Of a stretch of DNA of 36,317 nt, positions 1 through 8,135 are shown piece after piece. How positions within the stretch are numbered: the stretch's first letter is position 1; each line of letters starts with the position of its first letter. The DNA comes from JBIKVP01 sp044356745 (GTDB taxonomy: Bacteria; Pseudomonadota; Alphaproteobacteria; Rhizobiales; Beijerinckiaceae), in the NCBI GenBank assembly GCA_044356745.1, contig JBIKVP010000014.1, positions 1-36,317 on the forward strand, in the 5' to 3' direction. Position numbers and translations under genes: made by a program. Below the pieces are notes generated by a model. That model saw nothing but the letters and a program-made list of their open reading frames with translations, did no database searches and had not been told where the DNA came from.

Positions 1-279
1 GCCGTTGATCCGGTTCTAAAAGCGTACCCATACCAAATTGGAATCAAAACAACCTTAATAAAAAGATAACGCCAACTCTTCACTCACGAGGGGTATATCA
101 ATCAAAAACAATAACATTAAATCGTCCGACCTCAAAAACAGGTCAAAATCCTAGAACTGCCCCACTGAGCGGCATATTTACATCTGAATTTTTGAAAAAG
201 AGCGTTGTGGAGGTGAGAGGAGATAACGCGAACCAGAGCACGCAGGTTGGATTGGTGGGTGGCAACCTGCAAAGAAAAA
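1..279. other. Gene-poor left edge
   Basis: I see no convincing coding region here. The only structure is an 8-bp inverted repeat, GCAGGTTG at 242-249 and CAACCTGC at 263-270. It lies just downstream of the minus-strand tRNA, after a T-rich stretch (271-280 read on the minus strand). It could be part of the tRNA transcript end, but it lacks a T tract after the stem, so I do not call it a terminator. Confidence 0.4.
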
Positions 280-355
280 TGGTGGGCCCGGCAGGACTCG
301 AACCTGCAACCAAACCGTTATGAGCGGTTGGCTCTAACCATTGAGCTACAGGCCC
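280..355 (-). tRNA. tRNA with CAT anticodon, probably tRNA-Ile2 (lysidine-modified)
   Basis: The minus strand folds into a complete cloverleaf of 73 nt plus an encoded CCA (280-282). The acceptor stem is GGGCCTG paired with CGGGCCC (one G-T pair), the D stem is GCTC/GAGC, the anticodon stem AACCG/CGGTT, and the T stem GCAGG/CCTGC with loop TTCGAGT. The anticodon loop CTCATAA gives anticodon CAT. CAT can be initiator Met, elongator Met or Ile2 (AUA, after TilS modification). The short D loop and the TGGTT variable loop resemble E. coli ileX, and the acceptor pair G1-C72 excludes the usual initiator mismatch. I therefore favour Ile2 over elongator Met. No other tRNA is visible in the window. 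Confidence 0.9.
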
Positions 356-390
356 TTAGGTGCGTTGTTTAAAGCCGTCGGAGTCATTTT

Positions 391-429
391 AAAAACAAAT
401 CCGCTAAACGCATTTCAGCTTAGCGGATT
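391..429 (-). terminator. Rho-independent terminator of purC
   Basis: A perfect 10-bp stem (398-407 with 420-429) encloses a 12-nt loop. On the minus strand the stem is followed by a T-rich tract (positions 400 to 391 read as ATTTGTTTTT). It lies about 50 nt beyond the purC stop codon and before the tRNA on the same strand. The long loop makes it somewhat atypical. Confidence 0.7.
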
Positions 430-481
430 ATGTTTTAACGGAGTATGAGCATTTTGACAAATTGCTTAGGAGCAAAAACCG

Positions 482-1381
482 TTAGATTTTTGGCTCATGT
501 GTTTGCTCTGGCGAAGCTTCAGGAGTTGATGCTTGTGTGTCCTGCTCTTCAGAATCACTGTCAACAACTGTCAAAGCTTCATCGTCAAGATTGACCAAGC
601 GCGGCCCACCTGCACCGATGGGCTCATTTTCGCCCAAGATGCCAAGACGACGTGCGACCTCTGTGTACGCTTCTATCAATCCGCCCATATCACGACGGAA
701 GCGATCCTTATCCATTTTGTTATTGGATTTTATATCCCACAAACGGCATGAATCAGGGGAAATTTCATCCGCAACAACAATGCGCATGAGCTCTGCTTCC
801 CACAAACGTCCACATTCCATTTTAAAATCAACAAGACGAATGCCCGCGCCCAAAAACAATCCAGTGAGAAAATCATTCACCCGAATGGCAAGCGCCATAA
901 TGTCATCGATTTCCTGAGGCGTTGCCCAGCCGAATGCCGTGATATGCTCTTCAGACACAATTGGATCATTAAGAGCATCATTTTTATAATAAAACTCAAT
1001 AATTGAGCGGGGAAGCTGCGTGCCCTCTTCTAATCCCAAGCGTTGGGCAAGCGATCCTGCTGCAACATTGCGCACAACGATCTCAAGCGGAATAATTTCC
1101 ACTTCGCGTATGAGTTGCTCACGCATATTCAAACGGCGAATAAAATGCGTTGGGATGCCGATGTTATTGAGATGCGTAAACAAAAACTCGGAAATGCGGT
1201 TGTTGAGTACGCCTTTCCCATCGATAACCTCATGCTTTTTGGCATTAAAGGCTGTTGCGTCGTCTTTAAAATGCTGGATGAGCGTACCTGGCTCCGGCCC
1301 TTCATAAAGAACTTTTGCTTTACCTTCATAGACGCGACGACGGCGATTCATGGGCGTATACCGTGTTTTGAGAAAATCCAT
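482..1381 (-). CDS. purC: Phosphoribosylaminoimidazole-succinocarboxamide synthase (SAICAR synthetase)
   Basis: PurC joins CAIR and aspartate using ATP to make SAICAR in purine synthesis. Family hallmarks are visible: the ATP-binding strand YEGKAKVLYEG near residues 18-28, EIIPLEIVVRN near 95-105, VDFKMECG near 184-191 and DEISPDSCRLWD near 205-216. The reading frame is open from 1414, but the ATG at 1381 has AAGGAG about 10 nt upstream, so I place the start there (299 aa). A further ATG at 1351 (MNRRRR) matches the shortest relatives but has no ribosome binding site. The protein ends with an acidic, Ser/Thr/Glu/Pro-rich tail of about 49 residues beyond the normal fold, so it is longer than the usual 240-260 aa. 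In many Rhizobiales purC precedes purS-purQ-purL; those genes are absent here. Confidence 0.95.
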   Translation of the reverse strand: MDFLKTRYTPMNRRRRVYEGKAKVLYEGPEPGTLIQHFKDDATAFNAKKHEVIDGKGVLNNRISEFLFTHLNNIGIPTHFIRRLNMREQLIREVEIIPLEIVVRNVAAGSLAQRLGLEEGTQLPRSIIEFYYKNDALNDPIVSEEHITAFGWATPQEIDDIMALAIRVNDFLTGLFLGAGIRLVDFKMECGRLWEAELMRIVVADEISPDSCRLWDIKSNNKMDKDRFRRDMGGLIEAYTEVARRLGILGENEPIGAGGPRLVNLDDEALTVVDSDSEEQDTQASTPEASPEQTHEPKI

Positions 1382-1896
1382 TGTGTGTGTGCGCTCCTTA
1401 GGTTCGTGACGCACTCTCCGGAAAAATCGGCGAGGGACATTAAGCTGCGCTGGCGATGAACTTAACTGATCCGATGGATATTAACAAGCCGATAGGACAC
1501 ATTACTCACTGTTACGCCTGATATGGTGTTGTAAAGCACCAAAAGCACGGATTCTTTGATGACACTAATTATTAACGATGATTCGTATGACATTTGTAAG
1601 GCAATCATAGAAGCAACACCCTTTTGCCTCTTTATATTTTGCGCGGCCATGATGTGAAAAAGCAAGGTAATCTTAAAAGCTTCAACACAGCCAAAGAAAG
1701 CGCATCACAAAGAAAGCCAGAATTGATTGCGGTATTATAGTACCGCAATGATTAAGTCATTGTATATATTGAAGATTAGCTAAAATAAACAAAAACAAAA
1801 GCGTTGACATATGACATGCAACACATTAGTGACAAGCGAGGTAGAAGCGCCTTAGCGCGTTTTTTAATATCATATTTCAAACATGAGGGTTCTCCA
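1382..1896. other. Divergent intergenic region between purC and rplM
   Basis: This 515-nt gap contains the purC ribosome binding site near its left end and the rplM leader on the right. A perfect 9-bp inverted repeat, ATTGCGGTA (1726-1734) and TACCGCAAT (1741-1749) with a 6-nt loop, sits about 150 nt upstream of rplM. It has no T tract, so an operator or leader hairpin is more likely than a terminator. The sequence from 1730 to 1890 is AT-rich. Short open frames here (for example 1462-1665 on the minus strand) resemble no known protein and are not called. Confidence 0.4.
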
Positions 1897-2358
1897 GTGA
1901 AAACATTTTCACTTAAAACCGCTGATGTCGACAAAAAATGGATTGTGATTGATGCAAAAGGGCTGGTCGTTGGCCGCCTCGCATCGCTGATTGCACTTCG
2001 TTTGCGCGGCAAGCACAAGCCAACCTTTACCCCGCACATCGATTGCGGAGACAACGTCATTGTCGTCAATGCCGATAAAGTTGTTTTTACCGGCAACAAG
2101 CGCGAACAAAAGGTTTATTATCATCACACGGGCTATCCGGGCGGCATTAAAGAGCGTTCGGCAAAGTTCATTTTGGATGGTCGTTTTCCTGAGCGCATCG
2201 TCGAGAAAGCCGTCCAACGCATGTTGCCGCGTGGTCCACTGGGTCGTCAGCAACTGAGCAATCTTCGCGTTTATAAAGGCACGGAGCATCCACATGTTGC
2301 GCAGCAGCCGCAGGCACTTGATGTCGGCGCTCTCAATAGCAAAAACGTAAGGGGCTGA
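1897..2358 (+). CDS. rplM: 50S ribosomal protein L13
   Basis: This is a component of the large ribosomal subunit that binds 23S rRNA early in assembly. The protein (153 aa) has the expected L13 blocks: KWIVIDAKGLVVGRLAS near the N-terminus, HTGYPGGIKE in the middle and LPRGPLGRQQLSNLRVYKG near residues 107-125. The frame is open from 1804, but homology begins at the GTG at 1897 (VKTFSLKTADV), which has GAGG about 8 nt upstream, so GTG is the chosen start. The stop codon overlaps a possible ATG for rpsI, and rplM-rpsI is a conserved operon in bacteria. Confidence 0.97.
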   Translation: MKTFSLKTADVDKKWIVIDAKGLVVGRLASLIALRLRGKHKPTFTPHIDCGDNVIVVNADKVVFTGNKREQKVYYHHTGYPGGIKERSAKFILDGRFPERIVEKAVQRMLPRGPLGRQQLSNLRVYKGTEHPHVAQQPQALDVGALNSKNVRG

Positions 2359-2363
2359 TGATT

Positions 2364-2840
2364 ATGGCAACGCTGCAAACGCTCTCTGATTTAGGTATAG
2401 CTGGCAAAGAAGCCGCTCCCGAAGCGATTAAACACGTTCAAAAGCTTGATGCTCAAGGACGCGCTTATGCTACGGGCAAACGTAAAGATGCTATCGCACG
2501 CGTCTGGATTAAACCAGGCAGTGGCAAAATCACGATCAATGATCGTGACATTAAAGTGTATTTTGCACGCCCTGTATTGCGCATGATTTTGCAACAGCCC
2601 TTCGGCATTGTGAACCGTGTTGGCCAATACGATGTCAATGTGACTGTTGTCGGCGGTGGATTATCCGGTCAAGCCGGTGCTGTACGCCACGGCTTATCTA
2701 AAGCATTGACCTATTACGAGCCAGATCTTCGCCCTGCCCTCAAAAAAGAAGGCTTTTTGACCCGCGATAGCCGTGTGGTTGAGCGTAAAAAATATGGCCG
2801 CAAAAAAGCACGCCGGAGCTTCCAGTTCTCCAAACGCTGA
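2364..2840 (+). CDS. rpsI: 30S ribosomal protein S9
   Basis: This small-subunit protein has a basic C-terminal tail that reaches the P-site tRNA. The protein is 158 aa. The N-terminal 35 residues are a variable extension seen in Alphaproteobacteria. The S9 core begins at GRAYATGKRKDAIARVW and includes GGGLSGQAGAVRHGLSKAL and the C-terminal KKARRSFQFSKR. Two ATGs are possible: 2358, which overlaps the rplM stop, and 2364. AAGGGG at 2349-2354 is well spaced for 2364 and too close for 2358, so I prefer 2364. It is translationally and transcriptionally coupled to rplM. Confidence 0.97.
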   Translation: MATLQTLSDLGIAGKEAAPEAIKHVQKLDAQGRAYATGKRKDAIARVWIKPGSGKITINDRDIKVYFARPVLRMILQQPFGIVNRVGQYDVNVTVVGGGLSGQAGAVRHGLSKALTYYEPDLRPALKKEGFLTRDSRVVERKKYGRKKARRSFQFSKR

Positions 2841-2860
2841 TGTGTTTTGGCACTTGTTAC

Positions 2861-2892
2861 AAAAAACCGCGCTTTTGGCGCGGTTTTTTTTT
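2861..2892. terminator. Bidirectional terminator between rpsI and the GST gene
   Basis: A GC-only stem CCGCGC (2867-2872) pairs with GCGCGG (2878-2883) around loop TTTTG. It is preceded by six A and followed by a run of T. It can end transcription of rplM-rpsI on the plus strand and of the convergent GST gene on the minus strand. Confidence 0.93.
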
Positions 2893-2954
2893 ATATTGAT
2901 GTGCTCTTATGAAAACTGAGAAAGACAACGCATTAAAAAGAGGATGTGTATCTT

Positions 2955-3650
2955 TCACAAATGACGATACGTTTCAAGCACGGGCTCATCAAATTCATTG
3001 TGAGCAAGAATCCATGTCTCTTTAAGGGCGTCTTCGCGCCATGACATAAATGCAGGAAGTGTCATAATTGCCTCCATGTAAGACTGTGAAAGCGCATCAA
3101 CAGCAATTGAATAGGTGTGAAAGCGGGTCACGACAGGTGCAAACATGGCATCTGCGGCACAAAAATCACCATATAAAAAAGATCCGCCTGCTTTCTCACC
3201 AAAATGCTCGCGCGCTGCTCGCCATATCTGTTTGATTCGCGCGACATCTTCCGTAACGCCTTCGCCACGCTCTCGCGATGCATAGCGTTTCCCCAAATTC
3301 ATTGGGCATTCTTTGCGTAATCGCGCGAATCCAGCGTGCATCTCGGTTGAAATTGCGCGCGCATGGGCACGTGCTGCTTTATCTTTTGGCCAGATGGGAT
3401 ATTGCGGATAATTATCAGCAAGATAATCAATAATTGCCAGACTCTCCCATACAGAAAGAGCGTTCGCTTCATCGATTAAGCACGGCACTTTCCCTGTTGA
3501 GTCACACGCATAATGTTTCACATAAGGTGCGATGCTACCTTGACCAAGGGGAATAATAATATCTTCAAAGGGAATATTAAAGTGCCGCATCACCAACCAA
3601 GGGCGCAGCGACCATGAAGAATAACATTTATTTCCGATAAGCAGTTTCAT
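2955..3650 (-). CDS. Glutathione S-transferase family protein
   Basis: This is a cytosolic thioredoxin-fold/alpha-helical protein of 231 aa, the normal GST length. The N-terminal domain shows NKCYSSWSLRPWLVMRHF (residues 7-24), with Ser/Cys/Tyr candidates for the glutathione-activating residue. GKVPCLID with the cis-proline and VWESLAIIDYLAD (ESxAI motif, glutathione gamma-glutamyl contact) follow. The C-terminal domain contains FLYGDFCAADAMFAPVVTRF, the conserved N-capping/hydrophobic staple region. It resembles the YfcF-like subgroup, but the substrate cannot be deduced. The gene faces rpsI and shares its terminator. No good ribosome binding site precedes the ATG. Confidence 0.9.
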   Translation of the reverse strand: MKLLIGNKCYSSWSLRPWLVMRHFNIPFEDIIIPLGQGSIAPYVKHYACDSTGKVPCLIDEANALSVWESLAIIDYLADNYPQYPIWPKDKAARAHARAISTEMHAGFARLRKECPMNLGKRYASRERGEGVTEDVARIKQIWRAAREHFGEKAGGSFLYGDFCAADAMFAPVVTRFHTYSIAVDALSQSYMEAIMTLPAFMSWREDALKETWILAHNEFDEPVLETYRHL

Positions 3651-3721
3651 GCATCAATTCTGAACTTTCTAATCCAGAAAAACAAGTGCATCAAGAATAA
3701 GAAAAAGTTCAATCAGATATA

Positions 3722-4153
3722 TTAGACGCTTGGGTCGTTTGTACCAAAAATAGTGTCAAGCGCTTTAAGACGGTTATCTGGAAATAAAGGAGACACTGAC
3801 ACCATTTGAGGCTCATACGTGACTTGCATTGCTCCAACGGAAGGAGGCGCAAACGGTATTTGTAAATTGCCTGAAAGTACACCAGCAGCAGTACCAGTAG
3901 AAGTAGAAGTAGAAGTAGAAGTAGAAGTTGTAGAAAACTGGGATGGTGTTTGATCGACTCTGCTGCCAACGTTTAAAAGTGAGGAAAGTTGCTCTGGGGT
4001 CGCTGTGGGTACCTGTACAAAAGGGCGAACCTCAGAGGCAGCACTTGTAATACCACTCAAAGGGCTAAAACCAGTAACAACATCGTTACCTGCTGGAGAG
4101 CCAACCGGTGGTTGACTTGGAGCAAATAAAATAGGACTTATCTTTTGAGACAA
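3722..4153 (-). CDS. Hypothetical low-complexity protein with Thr-Ser repeat
   Basis: I do not recognise this 143-aa protein. It is rich in Pro, Ser, Thr, Gly and Val, and has no signal peptide, membrane segment or known domain that I can see. Residues near the middle form an alternating Thr-Ser run encoded by a hexanucleotide tandem repeat. The start is a TTG at 4153 with AAGAGG 8 nt upstream, which supports real translation. The nearest ATG-type alternative would remove most of the protein. It stands alone between the GST gene and the divergent serB. It could be a disordered secreted or effector-like protein, or a fast-evolving lineage-specific gene; a spurious frame cannot be excluded. Confidence 0.5.
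   Translation of the reverse strand: MSQKISPILFAPSQPPVGSPAGNDVVTGFSPLSGITSAASEVRPFVQVPTATPEQLSSLLNVGSRVDQTPSQFSTTSTSTSTSTSTGTAAGVLSGNLQIPFAPPSVGAMQVTYEPQMVSVSPLFPDNRLKALDTIFGTNDPSV
3896..3924 (-). repeat. Hexanucleotide tandem repeat AAGTAG
   Basis: Four perfect AAGTAG units (3901-3924) follow a partial one (3896-3900). An imperfect copy, AAGTTG, adjoins at 3925-3930. Read on the minus strand in the frame of the surrounding gene, the units give alternating Thr and Ser. Because the unit length is 6, copy-number change would alter protein length without a frameshift. Confidence 0.9.
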
Positions 4154-4281
4154 GACACCAACCTCTTCTTGTAGCCATCCTCTAGAGAGGCTATATCTAA
4201 ACTTAACGCCCTACACAACCACTAAGTTTAACTTTCCCCTATTCGTTAAACTAAATGCTTATATGAAAAAAACATATTAAA

Positions 4282-5184
4282 ATGGAAAAAAAATCAGTTT
4301 TATTCGACTTTTCTTCTCACGTCGGCAAATTAACGATTCGACATGAAGATAGTATATCATCTTTGAATGCTTTTGCCGAGAGCAATCGCAGTAAAATTGT
4401 ATGGTTACACAGTGCACACGCTGCATTGATCGAAAGTTCCATTCCACTTTTGATCAATGCCGCTCCTATGTTTCAGCAATTTGAAGAAAGAGGCTGTGAT
4501 ATTCACATTCTTGAAACACCCCTCAAACCCAAAAAACTTTTCCTTGCTGACATGGATTCAACCATGATTGAGCAGGAATGCATCGACGAGTTAGCAGATA
4601 AAGTGGGTTTAAAAGAACAGGTTTCACACATCACCGAACGTGCAATGCGTGGTGAAATTGCGTTTGAGCCTGCCTTGCGGGAACGTGTTGCATTGCTGAA
4701 AGGTTTGCCAATCACGGTTGTCGATGAACTGATTGCAGAAAAAATTACCCTGACTTCAGGCGGCGGCGTTGCAATCGCCACAATGAAAGCGCATGGCACA
4801 TACACTTGCCTTGTTTCAGGGGGCTTTACCGTATTCACATCACGAATCGCATCAATGCTTGGCTTTGATGAACATCGCGCCAATGAGCTTGTTGTGCGTG
4901 ATGGTCTTTTAACGGGAGAAGTGCGTGAGCCAATCCTCGGCAAAGAAGCAAAGCGCACAACACTCATTGAATTACGCGATAAGCTCGGCCTTGAAGCGCA
5001 AGAGACGCTTGCGATAGGCGATGGCGCCAATGATCTTGATATGTTGCAAGAAGCGGGTTTAGGCGTTGCTTTTCGTGCAAAGCCCGCTGTTGCAAGTGCT
5101 GCACATACGCGCATTACACATGGCGACTTAACTGCGCTCTTATATCTTCAGGGTTATAATCACGAGCGATGGCAGCTCCCATAA
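4282..5184 (+). CDS. serB: Phosphoserine phosphatase
   Basis: SerB removes phosphate from L-phosphoserine in the last step of serine synthesis. The 300-aa protein has an N-terminal regulatory-like region of about 80 residues and a HAD-superfamily domain. Motif I is DMDST (Asp90 nucleophile, Asp92 acid/base), motif II is SGGF (Ser179), a conserved GKEAKR lysine region lies near 220-225, and motif III/IV is GDGANDLDML from 246. Length and layout match proteobacterial SerB. The start ATG lacks a clear Shine-Dalgarno sequence and follows an A-rich stretch. In many Rhizobiales serB lies opposite miaA, which is not present here. Confidence 0.96.
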   Translation: MEKKSVLFDFSSHVGKLTIRHEDSISSLNAFAESNRSKIVWLHSAHAALIESSIPLLINAAPMFQQFEERGCDIHILETPLKPKKLFLADMDSTMIEQECIDELADKVGLKEQVSHITERAMRGEIAFEPALRERVALLKGLPITVVDELIAEKITLTSGGGVAIATMKAHGTYTCLVSGGFTVFTSRIASMLGFDEHRANELVVRDGLLTGEVREPILGKEAKRTTLIELRDKLGLEAQETLAIGDGANDLDMLQEAGLGVAFRAKPAVASAAHTRITHGDLTALLYLQGYNHERWQLP

Positions 5185-5233
5185 ATTTGTGAAGTATATT
5201 TATTGTATCGCATGTTGTTGCGCCACACATGCT

Positions 5234-5752
5234 TTACCCACTAAATTTACGCTCAAGAGCGCGGGATAACGCCTGTCCTTCATTGGCGTGGCGTTGTGCA
5301 AGCGCACGCGCTGATGATGTGCAGGTGCGATAACTGAGCATCAAATCCTGCACTCCTTGATTATATGCACCTGTCAAACGATTGCGCCAAGTGGAAGGGG
5401 TTGCCGATTCTGAATCAATGAGCGCTTGCATCTGATTCGCCCATAAACCTGCATTTTGCTCCATACAAAGCGTTTGAAGATACGATAAAGCGCCTAAAAG
5501 ATAAGCTAAGCGTTGTAATTCACGCGCATAAGGGGGCAGCGGAACATCGGGTGTGGCAGGTATAACGGGTTGCGATGAAGATGTGACGACCGGAGCACTT
5601 GTCGTCTTAGGCTGCGCGTAAAGATGCGTTGTTAACATTGCAAAATTCAAGATGCACGCAAGAACAAGTCCACCCACGCGGCATGTGTACCACTTGTATC
5701 TTTGTTTTGTTATATCGCGGCAATCAAGAAGGGTCATGCTGACGAGACTCAA
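5234..5752 (-). CDS. TIGR02301 family secreted protein
   Basis: This 172-aa protein carries an N-terminal signal peptide: a hydrophobic stretch VGGLVLACILNFAML at about 27-41, with likely cleavage after LYA near residue 47. A Pro-rich linker and a helical domain follow. The pattern PPYARELQRLAYLLGALSYL, then LW..QMQALIDSE and Y..CT near the end matches my memory of TIGR02301, a family of unknown function found mainly in Rhizobiales. The frame begins at a TTG at 5752; an ATG at 5737 is an alternative and neither has a strong ribosome binding site. It is convergent with serB and divergent from rsmB. The family supports the taxonomic call. Confidence 0.8.
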   Translation of the reverse strand: MSLVSMTLLDCRDITKQRYKWYTCRVGGLVLACILNFAMLTTHLYAQPKTTSAPVVTSSSQPVIPATPDVPLPPYARELQRLAYLLGALSYLQTLCMEQNAGLWANQMQALIDSESATPSTWRNRLTGAYNQGVQDLMLSYRTCTSSARALAQRHANEGQALSRALERKFSG

Positions 5753-5911
5753 TATGTGTCAGTTGAATAGGCATGATGTCGCATACATGCGCGGTGTTTT
5801 GCAATGATTGCGTGAGGCGGCAAACCACAAAACAAAAACAACATCCGGATCATCATTGTATCCCCACTATAAACCCGCTACCGCATAGAGAACATATAAA
5901 AGGATAAGAGT

Positions 5912-7207
5912 ATGACGCCGACTGCCCGCCTTTCTGCTGCTATTGAGGTGCTCACTGATTTATTCGCCCGTCGCCGTCCTGCTCAGGATGCGCTCAAAGA
6001 CTGGGGCTTATCACACCGTTTTGCAGGTTCCTCCGATCGTGCCGCGATTGCAAGCCTTGTTTATGATACCCTTCGCTGCAAAGCATCATCGGCTTGGCTC
6101 ATGAAAGATGAAACGCCGCGTGCACTTGTGCTGGGAATGCTCAGATTACAACGCCACGTGCCTCTTGAAGCGATTGACGCGCTCTGTGGACAAGAAGTAC
6201 GCTTTGCCCCCTCCCCTCTTACAGATATTGAACGGGAGCATTTATCAAAAGCAGATCTTTCACGTGCATCAATGAGTGTGCAAGGAGATTATCCAGATTG
6301 GCTCACCCCTTCTTTAAAGCGTACTTTCGGTGATGAGTGTATCAAGGAAATGCAAGCCCTTGCGCAACGCGCCCCCCTTGATGTGCGCATCAATACATTT
6401 AAAGCAACGCGCGATGAGGTGCTTGATGCACTCGCACACCATAAACCAACGCTCACCCCTTATTCGCGTCTCGGGCTGCGTTTTAACATCGGCGAAGATG
6501 GGCGTGGGCCTTCACTGCAATCAGAGGGCAGTTTTCAACTGGGGGCTTATGAAATTCAGGATGAAGGTTCACAACTCACTGTTGCTCTAGCCGATGTGAA
6601 AGAAGGTCAAAGGGTGATTGATTTATGTGCTGGAGCGGGTGGAAAAACCCTCGCGCTTGCCGCAGCGTTAAATAATACCGGAGAAGTGATTGCAACAGAT
6701 GTTGATACACGTCGCCTTTCCCCCATTCATCAACGGCTGCAACGTGCTGGCGTAACAAATGTGATCGTTCGTGCACCACATAATCGTGGCCATGATGCGC
6801 TTATTGATATGGCACAAAGCGCCGATTGTGTTTTCATTGATGCGCCATGCACAGGAACAGGCACCTGGCGACGTAATCCTGATGCGAAATGGCGTTTGCG
6901 ACCCAATGCTCTTGCTGATCGACGTAAAGATCAAGCGACGGTTTTAGAGCGCGGCGCAGCCTTGCTTAAAAAAGGCGGATCACTTGTTTACGTCACATGT
7001 TCTATTTTGCCAGAAGAAAACGATGAAGCGATAAAAGCTTTTCTGAAAATAAATCCGCATTTTAAAAGCGTATCATTGCAAGAGCGCGCAAACACTCTGG
7101 GATTACCTTTTGAGCAGATCAAAACACCATTAGGAGGGTTACAACTTACCCCCGCACGGACAAAAACAGACGGATTTTACATCGCCTGTTTACGCAAAAC
7201 ATCGTGA
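5912..7207 (+). CDS. rsmB: RsmB/NOP family 16S rRNA (cytosine-C5) methyltransferase
   Basis: This is an S-adenosylmethionine-dependent enzyme that makes m5C in RNA, probably C967 of 16S rRNA. An N-terminal NusB-like helical region (about 1-130) precedes the Rossmann methyltransferase domain. Visible motifs are DEGSQL near 217-222, VIDLCAGAGGKTLALA at 235-250 (SAM binding), DAPCTGTGTWRRNPD at 310-324 and YVTCSILPEEND at 360-371. Cys313 and Cys363 are the paired cysteines of m5C enzymes: Cys363 is the expected nucleophile and Cys313 the release residue. The ATG is preceded by AAGGAT. At 431 aa the length is normal. The gene converges with chpT across a 29-nt gap that holds a hairpin. Confidence 0.9.
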   Translation: MTPTARLSAAIEVLTDLFARRRPAQDALKDWGLSHRFAGSSDRAAIASLVYDTLRCKASSAWLMKDETPRALVLGMLRLQRHVPLEAIDALCGQEVRFAPSPLTDIEREHLSKADLSRASMSVQGDYPDWLTPSLKRTFGDECIKEMQALAQRAPLDVRINTFKATRDEVLDALAHHKPTLTPYSRLGLRFNIGEDGRGPSLQSEGSFQLGAYEIQDEGSQLTVALADVKEGQRVIDLCAGAGGKTLALAAALNNTGEVIATDVDTRRLSPIHQRLQRAGVTNVIVRAPHNRGHDALIDMAQSADCVFIDAPCTGTGTWRRNPDAKWRLRPNALADRRKDQATVLERGAALLKKGGSLVYVTCSILPEENDEAIKAFLKINPHFKSVSLQERANTLGLPFEQIKTPLGGLQLTPARTKTDGFYIACLRKTS

Positions 7208-7213
7208 TCTAAG

Positions 7214-7233
7214 CCGTGCATTTTAGTGCACGG
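7214..7233. terminator. Hairpin between convergent rsmB and chpT
   Basis: CCGTGCA (7214-7220) and TGCACGG (7227-7233) form a perfect 7-bp stem with loop TTTTAG. It fills the 29-nt gap between two convergent stop codons, which suggests a shared bidirectional terminator, although neither side has a long T run. Confidence 0.6.
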
Positions 7234-7236
7234 TGA

Positions 7237-8043
7237 TTAAAATCCAGATGCAACCTTTTGTGCAGGCATATCTTCAAGCGATGATTGTGCCGTTGGCTCA
7301 AGGGCTGGAGATTGTTGTGATGGTATTGCGGAAGCCTCAGAAGGAGCAGCTTCAGGCGCGGTTTCCAAAGATTGCTCATCAAGAGATGTCACAGCCGTTT
7401 GCTCAAGTTTTAATGAGCGAATGGTGACGGTCTCTTCAACAATCTCAAAGGTGATGGTGCGTGAGGCTGCGTTCGCAAGAAGACCTGCATAATAGGGCTG
7501 AACCGCATGGGCATCAACTGAGTCGCCTTCATGCTCGCCTTGAAGCAGTTTTTCAACTTTAGCCGGAATGCGTGCATTAATGCCCTTCGCAATGATTGTG
7601 ATAAGAGGTTCCTCCCCTTGCATCTCAACTTTTGTAGTCAAGACACCGCCACGCGGAATCGCATTTGTCGCAATCAGTAATAAGTTTAGCAACAGTTTAA
7701 CCTGATTCTTTGGTAGTAGAAGACGCGGAGCGTCCCATGTCAGGCTCAGTTTATCGTCATTGAGAAAACCTTTTGCGACATTTTCCGCATCACCCAAATC
7801 AATCATCGCCCCCGCAGAACCAGCAGCGCCAAAGGCCAGACGACAAAATTGCAAGCGAGCAGAAGCCTGTTTTGCGCTCTTTTTGATCAGATCAAGCGCA
7901 AAATCGCGCATTGAGGTTTCATTCTCGTCTTCCAGAACCTCCAGACCATTCACAATCGCGCCCACAGGGCTGATCACATCATGACAGACGCGGCTGCACA
8001 ATAAGGCTGCCAGATCAAGCATATCAAGAGACACTTTGGTCAT
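7237..8043 (-). CDS. chpT: ChpT-type histidine phosphotransferase
   Basis: ChpT carries phosphate from the hybrid kinase CckA to CtrA and CpdR in the alphaproteobacterial cell-cycle relay. The 268-aa protein starts with a dimerisation/histidine helix: LAALLCSRVCHDVISPVGAI, with His21 as the predicted phosphorylated residue. A degenerate GHKL-like domain follows, without recognisable ATP-binding boxes, as known for ChpT. The last roughly 57 residues are an Ala/Glu/Ser/Pro-rich tail that goes beyond the usual family length. It is divergent from cysQ and convergent with rsmB. CpdR, when unphosphorylated, directs ClpXP; clpX and clpP lie about 5 kb away. Confidence 0.88.
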   Translation of the reverse strand: MTKVSLDMLDLAALLCSRVCHDVISPVGAIVNGLEVLEDENETSMRDFALDLIKKSAKQASARLQFCRLAFGAAGSAGAMIDLGDAENVAKGFLNDDKLSLTWDAPRLLLPKNQVKLLLNLLLIATNAIPRGGVLTTKVEMQGEEPLITIIAKGINARIPAKVEKLLQGEHEGDSVDAHAVQPYYAGLLANAASRTITFEIVEETVTIRSLKLEQTAVTSLDEQSLETAPEAAPSEASAIPSQQSPALEPTAQSSLEDMPAQKVASGF

Positions 8044-8135
8044 CAGACTTCTCCAAAAAAATACAGAATGTAACTATAGTGATTTTCAATAAAATTTGCA
8101 GGATTTTATGTTAAAAAATCACGTTAAACTAAAAA

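Noticed and set aside
1462..1665. 67-aa frame on the minus strand between purC and rplM
   Set aside because: No ribosome binding site or homology, and composition typical of AT-rich intergenic DNA.
3709..3969. Frame with a long poly-Leu run on the minus strand
   Set aside because: It is a shadow of the Thr-Ser repeat gene in another frame; the Leu run comes from the same hexanucleotide repeat.
8111..8127. Possible CtrA site (two TTAA boxes) near chpT
   Set aside because: The boxes are 9 nt apart instead of the required 7.
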